Source: Pseudomonadota bacterium
GTDB lineage: Bacteria; Pseudomonadota; Alphaproteobacteria; Acetobacterales; Acetobacteraceae
Length of the DNA stretch: 6,661 nt
Direction: 5' to 3'
NCBI GenBank assembly: GCA_021805485.1
Contig: JAJZFF010000088.1
Location: 1-6,661, forward strand
Position numbers and translations under genes: made by a program. Shown piece by piece: positions 1 to 5,426 of this stretch (within the stretch, counting starts at the first letter, position 1; each line of letters begins with the position of its first letter). Under the pieces are notes generated by a model. It had not been told where the DNA came from, did no database searches, and saw nothing but the letters and a program-made list of their open reading frames with translations.

Positions 1-547
1 CGTTGAACGCGTTGCGCGAGAGCATGTGGACCTCATCGACGATGAACACCTTGGTTCGGGCGATCATCGGGCGGAAGCGCGTCGCCTCGATGATCTCGCG
101 CACATCGTCGACCCCGGTGTTCGAGGCCGCGTCCATCTCCACCACGTCGGGGTGGCGGTCGGCGAGGATCGCCACGCAATTATCGCACACGCCGCAGGGA
201 TCGGGCGTGGGACCGCCCTGCCCGTCCGCCCCGGTGCAGTTCAGCGCGCGGGCGAGGATCCGCGCCGTTGTCGTCTTGCCCACACCGCGCACGCCGGTGA
301 GCATGAAGGCGTGGGCGATGCGGTTCATCGCGAAGGCGTTGCGCAGGGTGCGGACCAGCCCGTCCTGGCCGATCAGGTCATCGAAGGTGGTCGGGCGGTA
401 TTTGCGGGCGAGGACGCGGTAGGACTCGGCATGGACCGGGGCGGCGGCCTCGGGCAATTCGTCGTCGCCGAACAGCGACGGTCCCGGCGGCGGCGGCTCG
501 GACCTGGGCTGATCGTCCGTCTCGTCGTCGTCGAACAGACCGGCCAT
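1..547 (-). CDS. dnaX: DNA polymerase III subunit gamma/tau, N-terminal part (runs off the left edge)
   Basis: Clamp-loader ATPase subunit that loads the beta sliding clamp and holds the replisome together. The first 182 codons are visible. The AAA+ core starts at the family hallmark YRVLARKYRP (residues 43-52). It has a Walker A GVRGVGKTTT (85-94), a four-cysteine zinc module (C104, C118, C121, C124), an SNTGVDDVRE segment (142-151) and a Walker B with VDEVH (170-174). The ATG at 547-545 is the only reasonable start: GGAGG lies 3 nt upstream and no other start precedes the core. This leaves an unusual acidic, proline-rich extension of about 40 residues before the point where E. coli DnaX begins. 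The extension carries two similar LF-acidic motifs, at residues 4-9 and 25-30. The 3' end, including any programmed frameshift site, lies outside the window. Identification is essentially certain. Confidence 0.97.
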   Translation of the reverse strand, partial: MAGLFDDDETDDQPRSEPPPPGPSLFGDDELPEAAAPVHAESYRVLARKYRPTTFDDLIGQDGLVRTLRNAFAMNRIAHAFMLTGVRGVGKTTTARILARALNCTGADGQGGPTPDPCGVCDNCVAILADRHPDVVEMDAASNTGVDDVREIIEATRFRPMIARTKVFIVDEVHMLSRNAFN

Positions 548-550
548 GCG

Positions 551-555
551 CCTCC
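551..555 (-). promoter_or_regulatory. Ribosome binding site of dnaX
   Basis: GGAGG on the minus strand, 3 nt before the dnaX ATG. The spacing is short but the match is strong. It fixes the start that includes the 40-residue N-terminal extension. Confidence 0.7.
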
Positions 556-580
556 GATGAGCTGGGCTGGATTGAGAGGT

Positions 581-677
581 GGGAGACCGGAACCGCGACC
601 CGTGCGGAAACTCGTTGCGGCTGCTGCCTTCCGGCCCTGACCGGGTTGGCGAGGCGCCCGTCCGCGACCGGCCTCCC
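581..677 (-). ncRNA. ffs: Signal recognition particle RNA, small bacterial type (4.5S RNA)
   Basis: RNA core of the signal recognition particle. It binds Ffh (SRP54) and promotes co-translational targeting of inner-membrane proteins through FtsY. The minus strand carries the conserved helix-8 signature GGTCAGGGCCGGAAGGCAGC, continuing AGCC, with a GGAA tetraloop at 632-629 closed by GCC/GGC. This closely matches the E. coli 4.5S core. The ends pair: GGGAGGCCGG (677-668) with CCGGTCTCCC (590-581), ten pairs including one G-U, which defines a 97-nt RNA as expected for a small SRP RNA without an Alu domain. The gene lies 33 nt upstream of dnaX on the same strand. No T-rich terminator is visible in that gap, so the 3' end may come from processing. 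The exact ends are inferred from the pairing. Confidence 0.95.
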
Positions 678-685
678 GCTTTCCA

Positions 686-712
686 TATCTATCCTTTGAA
701 GCCTCTTTGCAA
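686..712 (-). promoter_or_regulatory. Candidate promoter for ffs (and perhaps dnaX)
   Basis: On the minus strand TTGCAA (712-707) and TAGATA (691-686) are separated by 15 nt. The second box ends 8 nt before the inferred first base of the SRP RNA, so the position is right for a -10 element. The spacer is short and the -10 match is poor (three of six), so this is only a best guess for a promoter that must exist nearby. Confidence 0.35.
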
Positions 713-724
713 GGCCGGCTTGCC

Positions 725-743
725 GGCACCGTGGACCGGTGCC
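725..743 (+). promoter_or_regulatory. Hairpin in the nudC leader
   Basis: Perfect inverted repeat GGCACCG (725-731) and CGGTGCC (737-743) with a 5-nt loop, ending 11 nt before the likely nudC ATG at 755. No T-tract follows on either strand, so it is not a normal terminator. It sits where a Shine-Dalgarno sequence would be expected, so it could affect translation if the transcript includes it. The function is inferred from position only. Confidence 0.35.
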
Positions 744-754
744 ACCTTCCCGCC

Positions 755-1666
755 ATGCACGATATTTCGCTCCCTTCCGCCCTGCTCTACAGCTCCGCCC
801 GGCTCGACCGCGCCAGCCACCGCCGCACCGATGCCGACTGGCTGGCCGCGGCCCGCGCCGATACGGGCGCCGGCTTCGTCGCCTACTGGCGCGGCAAGCT
901 GCTGATCGCTCCCGAACCGGAACCCCGCGCCGTGCTCGATGCCCCGCCGCGCGAGGACGCGGGGGAAGGCGTCTTTCTCGGGCTGATGAACGGCAGCCCG
1001 GTCTTCGCCGTCGATCTTTCGGCACATGACGCGCCGCTCGATGCTTTGCACCGTCCGCGCGGCGCGTTTCTCGAACTGCGCGGGCTGACCGCGACGCTGC
1101 CGGCCGAGGAGGCCGGGCTGCTCGCCACAGCGCGCGGCCTGCTCTACTGGCAATCCCGCCACAAATTCTGCGGCGTCTGCGGCGGCGCCTGCGCTCCCGA
1201 ACGCGGCGGCCACACCATGCGCTGCGCGCAATGCGGCACCGAGCATTTCCCGCGCACCGACCCCGCGGTGATCATGCTGGTTGCGAAAGGCGACCGCGTG
1301 CTGCTCGGCCAGTCACAGAAATTTCCGCCCGAGCGGAACATGTTCTCGACCCTCGCCGGCTTCGTCGAACCGGGCGAAAGTCTCGAAGATGCGGTGCGCC
1401 GCGAAACCCTTGAAGAGGTCGGCGTTCACGTGGGAACGGTTTCCTATACCGGCAGCCAGCCCTGGCCGTTTCCGGCCTCACTGATGCTGGGTTTCCGTGC
1501 CGAAGCGGTGAGCGAGGCGATCACGCTCGACGCCGAGGAAATGCGCGCCGCCGCGTGGTTCACCCGCGCGGATCTCGCGAACCGCCGCGAAGCGGGCTTC
1601 AACCTGCCACCACGGGATTCGATCGCGCGCAAGCTGATCGAGGACTGGATTGCCGAGGAGCATTGA
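755..1666 (+). CDS. nudC: NAD(+) diphosphatase / NAD-RNA decapping Nudix hydrolase NudC
   Basis: Hydrolyses NAD(H) to NMN(H) and AMP; characterised NudC enzymes also remove NAD caps from RNA 5' ends. The likely product is 303 residues. An N-terminal domain (about 1-130) precedes a zinc ribbon with C139, C142, C157 and C160, spaced exactly as in E. coli NudC. A complete Nudix box follows at 202-224 (G202, E208, R216, E217, E220, E221, G223). The family-specific SQPWPFPAS motif is at 234-242 and separates NudC from other Nudix enzymes. The ATG at 755 is chosen because it opens a typical NudC N-terminus. There is no Shine-Dalgarno before it, and in-frame GTG (731) or TTG (707) starts cannot be excluded. 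It is transcribed divergently from ffs/dnaX. Family and function are very secure; the start is less so. Confidence 0.95.
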   Translation: MHDISLPSALLYSSARLDRASHRRTDADWLAAARADTGAGFVAYWRGKLLIAPEPEPRAVLDAPPREDAGEGVFLGLMNGSPVFAVDLSAHDAPLDALHRPRGAFLELRGLTATLPAEEAGLLATARGLLYWQSRHKFCGVCGGACAPERGGHTMRCAQCGTEHFPRTDPAVIMLVAKGDRVLLGQSQKFPPERNMFSTLAGFVEPGESLEDAVRRETLEEVGVHVGTVSYTGSQPWPFPASLMLGFRAEAVSEAITLDAEEMRAAAWFTRADLANRREAGFNLPPRDSIARKLIEDWIAEEH

Positions 1667-1693
1667 ACCAGACACCGAATTGTCATCAGATAA

Positions 1694-1725
1694 CGTTTGA
1701 TATCGAACGAATTGCGTCGTATAGC
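1694..1725 (+). promoter_or_regulatory. wrbA promoter with overlapping operator-like palindrome
   Basis: TTGATA (1697-1702, five of six to the -35 consensus) and TATAGC (1720-1725, four of six to the -10 consensus) are separated by an ideal 17 nt. This predicts a start near 1732 and a leader of about 24 nt. The -35 box lies inside the 16-bp near-palindrome CGTTTGATATCGAACG (1694-1709), in which seven of eight base pairs are symmetric. A dimeric regulator bound there would block RNA polymerase. The promoter is a good match; the operator role is inferred. Confidence 0.6.
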
Positions 1726-1744
1726 GGGCGCATCACAACCTGAC

Positions 1745-1750
1745 GGAGAG
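1745..1750 (+). promoter_or_regulatory. Ribosome binding site of wrbA
   Basis: GGAGAG, 5 nt before the ATG at 1756. It supports this start, which also gives the usual WrbA N-terminus. Confidence 0.7.
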
Positions 1751-1755
1751 TCGAA

Positions 1756-2355
1756 ATGGCGAAAGTTCTTGTGCTCTACTACAGCACCTGGGGCCATGTT
1801 GAGACGATGGCCAAGGCCGTGGCGGAAGGGGCGAAGGCCGCCGGAGCGGAGGTGACGCTGAAGCGCGTGCCGGAGACCATGCCGGAAGACACCGCGAAGG
1901 CGATCCACGCAAAGACCGACCAGGACGCGCCGGTCGCAACGCCGGCGGAACTCGCCGACTACGACGCGATCATTTTCGGCACGCCCACGCGCTTCGGCAA
2001 CATGTGCGGCCAGATGCGCAATTTCCTCGACCAGACCGGCGGCCTCTGGGCCAAGGGCGCGCTGATCGGCAAGGTCGGCTCGGTCTTCGCCTCGACCGGC
2101 ACGCAGCATGGCGGCCAGGAAACCACCATCACCTCGTTCCATACCACGCTGTTCCATCACGGCATGATCGTGGTCGGCGTTCCGTATTCCAACCCGGAGC
2201 TGACCAACATGAACGAGATCACCGGCGGCACGCCGTATGGCGCAACCACACTGGCCGGCGCCGACGGTTCCCGCCAGCCGAGCGCCAACGAACTCGCCAT
2301 TGCCCGCGCGCAGGGCAAGCATGTCGCCGGGATCGCCGCAAAGCTCGCCGGCTAA
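1756..2355 (+). CDS. wrbA: NAD(P)H:quinone oxidoreductase, WrbA type (flavodoxin fold)
   Basis: Cytoplasmic FMN enzyme that reduces quinones by two electrons using NAD(P)H. It avoids semiquinone radicals and is usually linked to oxidative or stationary-phase stress. The 199 residues match the family length (E. coli WrbA has 198). The FMN phosphate loop is [12 protein letters not shown] (8-19). The block [20 protein letters not shown] (75-94) and the loop [12 protein letters not shown] (113-124) are characteristic of WrbA rather than ordinary flavodoxins, as is GTPYGA (158-163). The gene has its own promoter, a clear ribosome binding site and a terminator 11 nt after the stop codon, so it looks monocistronic. 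The palindrome over its -35 box suggests repression, possibly by a redox- or quinone-sensing factor, but no regulator gene is present here. Confidence 0.96.
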
Positions 2356-2365
2356 ACGGACGAAC

Positions 2366-2393
2366 GGGCGGCGCCGCAAGGGCCGCCCTTTGT
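2366..2393 (+). terminator. Rho-independent terminator after wrbA
   Basis: Perfect 7-bp stem GGGCGGC (2366-2372) and GCCGCCC (2382-2388) with a 9-nt loop, followed by TTTGT. The stem is very GC-rich and the T-tract is short, as is common in high-GC genomes. It begins 11 nt after the wrbA stop codon. Confidence 0.65.
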
Positions 2394-2402
2394 CCCCGTC
2401 TT

Positions 2403-2412
2403 GTCATATGAC
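2403..2412. promoter_or_regulatory. Perfect 10-bp palindrome upstream of the acid phosphatase
   Basis: GTCATATGAC is its own reverse complement and lies 53 nt before the phosphatase start. It overlaps TTGTCA (2401-2406), which matches a -35 box at five of six positions, but no convincing -10 box follows at normal spacing. The left part, TTGTCAT, resembles one half of a PhoB box (CTGTCAT) but the second half is not there. It may be an operator; the evidence is thin. Confidence 0.3.
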
Positions 2413-2454
2413 TTCACCGGGACAGCGGGGTAGACGGGGGCCGAATTGATCGAT

Positions 2455-2460
2455 GGAGGT
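2455..2460 (+). promoter_or_regulatory. Ribosome binding site of the acid phosphatase gene
   Basis: GGAGGT, 5 nt before the ATG at 2466. This is the strongest Shine-Dalgarno in the window, and it fixes the start directly ahead of the Tat signal. Confidence 0.8.
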
Positions 2461-2465
2461 CCCGC

Positions 2466-3395
2466 ATGACAATATCCCGCCGCGGTTTTCTGGGCACCGG
2501 CGCCGAACTCACGGCCGCCTCCCTGCTTGCCGCCGCGCCGGCCGCGCATGCCGGAACGGCCGATGCATTTCGCTTCCTCTCGATCGGTGACTGGGGCCGC
2601 GACGGCGCGCATCATCAGCGCAACGTCGCCCAGGCCATGGCTGATCGGGCCGCCGCCGATTCGCCGCGCTTCATCCTTTCGCTTGGCGACAATTTTTATG
2701 AATCCGGTGTGAAATCCGTCAACGATCCGCAGTGGAAAACCAGCTTCGAGGACGTCTACGACCAGGCCTCGCTGCAGCGCCCGTGGAAAGTAATCCTCGG
2801 CAACCATGATTATCGCGGCAACGTGCCCGCGCAGATCGAATATTCGAAACGCTCGAAGCGCTGGCAGTTGCCGGCCCGCTACTACACCCACACCGAAACG
2901 CTGCCCGGCGGCGGCGAGGCGGAGATCTTCTTCCTCGATACCTCGCCCTTCATCCGGAAATATGTTGGCACAGTCACCGATATTTCCGGGCAGGACCCGC
3001 ACGCCCAGCGCGCCTGGCTCGATGATGCGCTCGGTCGATCGGCCGCCCGCTGGAAGATCGTGGTGGGGCATCATCCGCTCTACACCGCCCTTGGCGGACC
3101 CGGCCACGACCAGCCCGACCTGATCGCGGCACTCGAACCGGTCCTGCGCCGCCATGGCGTGAAGCTCTACATCAACGGCCATGACCACTCGATGCAATAT
3201 GTCGAGATGGGCGGAGTTTCCTACGTGACCAACGGCGTCGGATCGGAAATCTACGATCCCGGCACGCCGAGCCGCGCGGGATTCTGCCTTGGCGCACATG
3301 GCTTCCTGACGACGTCAGTCACACGCGAGGCGATTGCGTTCGCCTTCATCGACATGGACGGCAAGACGCGTTTCGCGAAGTCCATCTCGGCCTGA
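2466..3395 (+). CDS. Tat-exported purple acid phosphatase, mammalian uteroferrin/TRAP-like
   Basis: Calcineurin-like metallophosphoesterase that should hydrolyse phosphate monoesters in the periplasm with a binuclear Fe-Fe or Fe-Zn/Mn centre. The 309 residues begin with a twin-arginine signal (SRRGFLG at 4-10, a hydrophobic alanine-rich stretch, likely cleavage after AHA at 27-29). All seven purple acid phosphatase ligands are visible: D42 in GDWG, D75 and Y78 in GDNFY, N113 in GNHDY, H202 in GHHPLY, and H239 and H241 in GHDH. The tyrosine is the ligand that gives these enzymes their colour. The stretch from SFEDVYD (93-99) through GNHDYRGN and YSKRSKRW (126-133) resembles mammalian ACP5 closely. 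There is no extra N-terminal fibronectin-like domain as in plant enzymes. The gene has its own strong ribosome binding site after the wrbA terminator. Phosphate-scavenging is likely; the natural substrate is unknown. Confidence 0.92.
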   Translation: MTISRRGFLGTGAELTAASLLAAAPAAHAGTADAFRFLSIGDWGRDGAHHQRNVAQAMADRAAADSPRFILSLGDNFYESGVKSVNDPQWKTSFEDVYDQASLQRPWKVILGNHDYRGNVPAQIEYSKRSKRWQLPARYYTHTETLPGGGEAEIFFLDTSPFIRKYVGTVTDISGQDPHAQRAWLDDALGRSAARWKIVVGHHPLYTALGGPGHDQPDLIAALEPVLRRHGVKLYINGHDHSMQYVEMGGVSYVTNGVGSEIYDPGTPSRAGFCLGAHGFLTTSVTREAIAFAFIDMDGKTRFAKSISA

Positions 3396-3413
3396 GGTCG
3401 TCGCGCCGCCGGC

Positions 3414-5426
3414 TCACGCGCGCTCGCGCCACCAGCCGGCGACAATCAGCAGAAGTCCAAGAAGCACGCCCGGAATTGCCGGTGGCAGTTTCACATCGCG
3501 CTCACCGGTCACGATGCTGGCATGGCGTCGCCGGTACAGCCCCTGCCAGCCTGGCGCCGGGTCATGTGCGAGCCAGACGATCCGCCCGCCGCTGCGGCGC
3601 GCGAGCGGCGCGAAAATCCGGCTGCTCGCGGCCAGATCCCGCTGCTCTGCCGGATCCTCGTCTGCGGCGGCGGCATAGGCGGTGCGGCCGCCGCCGGCAA
3701 CCCGCCACACACCGGGCCCGCCGGCCGACAGGGAGGCCGCAAACCTCCCGGGCGCAGTGCGGTGCAGCGCGATGGTCATGGTCTGGCCGTCCGGCGCCGT
3801 CACCGTCACCGAACCTGGGGGGCCATCCGGCCCGATCCGGCGTATGCTCAGCCGCCCCGCCGCAATGGACGCATGCAACTGACGCGCCGCAAGTGACGGA
3901 TCGCCGAGCAGCCAGTGGACCGTGCGACCAAGCAGCGCCGCCGCCGGCCCGCGCATCGCCGCATCGCCCGCCAGCGCGCCGCGTGCCCAAAGCCAGAATT
4001 GATCGGAAAGCAGCATTGCGACCCGCCCCTTGCCCTCATGCGCAAGAACGAGCAGCGGCGCCGCCACGCCCGGCACGCGAAGCAGCGTCACGCCGCGGCG
4101 CCGCTGCACCGTTTCATAGCGATACCAGGGACCGAGTGAATCACGCGCGAAACGGGCGGTCACCGGGTCGCGCAGCCCTTCACGCGTGAGCTGGGGCGTG
4201 AAGGCGCCAGCCACCGTGCCGGCACCATAGGGGCGCACCGGGAGGATCGGCCCGAGCGGCGAATCGGCGATCGACCGGTTCCCTTCGAATTCCGGCCCGG
4301 CCTCGACCAGCAGCGCGCCGCCGGCGCGGACATGGCGCGCGATATTCGCGAGATAGGGCGGCAGCAACAGATCGTCATTCGCGAACTGGTCGAGAATGAT
4401 CAGGTCGAACTTTCCGATATCCCGGTCGAACAACTGGTCCACCGGAAACGGAATCAGCGCCATGTCCCGCAGCGGCGCCGGCATCGGCTCGTCGGGCAGG
4501 CGGAGGATGGTGAAATTCACCAGCCGCACGGCGGGATCGGATTTCAGCAGCAGCCGCCAGGCCCGCAGCCCCGGATTGGGCCGGCCGGCGATCAGCAACA
4601 CCGTCAGCCGCCGCCGCACGCCATCGAGATGGAACACCGCCTGGTCATTGGTGCGGGACACCTCACCCGCCAGCGGCGCCGCCGACACCGCAACGACCGC
4701 GCGCCCGGCATGCGAGACGTCGAGCGGCACTGTCTCCGTCTGTCCCACCCGTGCGCTGACCGTATGGACCGTGTGCCCGTCGACCGAGATGCCGACCGGA
4801 ACCACGCGGCCGCGATCCTCGACGCCATGGTCCCGCACCACGAAACGCAGCGTCACCTTGTGGCCGACCAGCCCGTAGCGCGGTGCCGAAATCAGGCTCA
4901 GCGCGCGATCCGTCTCGCCGGGCGCGGCGGGGATCAATGCCGAAACGGGTACGCCTTCGGGCAATTGGGGCGGCAGTGCGTCGGTGGCCTCGCCATCGGT
5001 GATGGCAACGATGCCCGCGAGTTGCCCGGGCGGAATTCCGGAGAGCGCCGCCTTCAGCGCGGCGAAAAGCGGCGTACCGTGATGCCCGTCGCCGGTGACG
5101 GCAACGGTACGGAGGGTGACACCCTTCGGCACCGTGGCAGCGAGATGCCGATACGCGGCAACGGCAAGCGCCGCGCGCCGCCCGATCGCCATCGAGGGTG
5201 AGCGGTCGCGAATGACCAGGATCGTGTCCGGCAACGGCGCCGTCGTGCGCACCTGCCAGCGCGGTCCGGCCAGCACGGCAAGCAGGAAGAGAAAGCCGGC
5301 GAGCCTCAGCCAGGCGCCGCGCGCCCGGCGAAGCAGGCCGATTCCGCCGAACACCAGAGCTGCCGCGGCCAAACCCGCGATCAGCGACCAGGGCACCAAC
5401 GGCACAAACAAGACAGGCACCATCAT
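3414..5426 (-). CDS. Membrane-anchored protein with von Willebrand A-like MIDAS site and amidotransferase-like region (MoxR/DUF4159 cluster)
   Basis: 670 residues, function unknown. Two N-terminal hydrophobic helices (about 7-32 and 40-54) and one at the C-terminus (about 649-666) suggest an inner-membrane anchor; the side on which the large middle region lies is not determined. A von Willebrand A-like domain (about 66-165) has the complete metal-binding triad: DRSPS (D74, S76, S78), T118 and TDG (D144). Beta-rich segments follow (about 175-265). A Rossmann-type region (about 272-380) then includes IGKFDLIILDQF and HVRAGGALLVEAGPE and resembles the class I glutamine amidotransferase fold. There is no cysteine in the whole protein, so amidotransferase catalysis is excluded. 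The start ATG (5426) overlaps the TGA of the upstream DUF4159 gene by 4 nt, implying translational coupling; a second ATG follows at once (5423). The ribosome binding site is weak. The family assignment rests on motifs and gene context. Confidence 0.85.
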   Translation of the reverse strand: MMVPVLFVPLVPWSLIAGLAAAALVFGGIGLLRRARGAWLRLAGFLFLLAVLAGPRWQVRTTAPLPDTILVIRDRSPSMAIGRRAALAVAAYRHLAATVPKGVTLRTVAVTGDGHHGTPLFAALKAALSGIPPGQLAGIVAITDGEATDALPPQLPEGVPVSALIPAAPGETDRALSLISAPRYGLVGHKVTLRFVVRDHGVEDRGRVVPVGISVDGHTVHTVSARVGQTETVPLDVSHAGRAVVAVSAAPLAGEVSRTNDQAVFHLDGVRRRLTVLLIAGRPNPGLRAWRLLLKSDPAVRLVNFTILRLPDEPMPAPLRDMALIPFPVDQLFDRDIGKFDLIILDQFANDDLLLPPYLANIARHVRAGGALLVEAGPEFEGNRSIADSPLGPILPVRPYGAGTVAGAFTPQLTREGLRDPVTARFARDSLGPWYRYETVQRRRGVTLLRVPGVAAPLLVLAHEGKGRVAMLLSDQFWLWARGALAGDAAMRGPAAALLGRTVHWLLGDPSLAARQLHASIAAGRLSIRRIGPDGPPGSVTVTAPDGQTMTIALHRTAPGRFAASLSAGGPGVWRVAGGGRTAYAAAADEDPAEQRDLAASSRIFAPLARRSGGRIVWLAHDPAPGWQGLYRRRHASIVTGERDVKLPPAIPGVLLGLLLIVAGWWRERA

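Noticed and set aside
26..640. Long plus-strand open frames antisense to dnaX and ffs
   Set aside because: They lie over unmistakable dnaX codons and the SRP RNA, have low-complexity Arg/Gly/Ala-rich translations and no ribosome binding site. They are expected in GC-rich DNA.
714..727. GCCGGC-TT-GCCGGC repeat as a binding site
   Set aside because: Two copies of a short GC palindrome are frequent by chance at this base composition, and nothing else supports a role.
378..1246. Minus-strand open frames of 127-215 codons across ffs and nudC
   Set aside because: The translations are Arg/Ala/Gly-rich without recognisable domains, and they overlap the structured SRP RNA and the conserved NudC frame.
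581..1666. Functional link between nudC and the adjacent SRP RNA through NAD capping
   Set aside because: The inferred SRP RNA starts with G, whereas NAD capping needs a +1 A. Adjacency alone is not evidence.
1444..2379. 311-codon minus-strand open frame opposite wrbA
   Set aside because: It is antisense to the fully motif-supported wrbA and to its promoter, with no family motif of its own.
2401..2418. Complete PhoB box upstream of the acid phosphatase
   Set aside because: TTGTCAT fits one repeat, but the following heptamer after 4 nt (CTTCACC) matches the consensus at only two positions.
2352..3299. 315-codon minus-strand open frame opposite the acid phosphatase
   Set aside because: It mirrors the phosphatase codons and crosses the wrbA terminator. 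No ribosome binding site or domain is recognisable.
4332..5201. 289-codon plus-strand open frame inside the 670-residue gene
   Set aside because: The translation is His/Arg/Gln-rich and shadow-like, while the opposite strand has a complete MIDAS and membrane segments.
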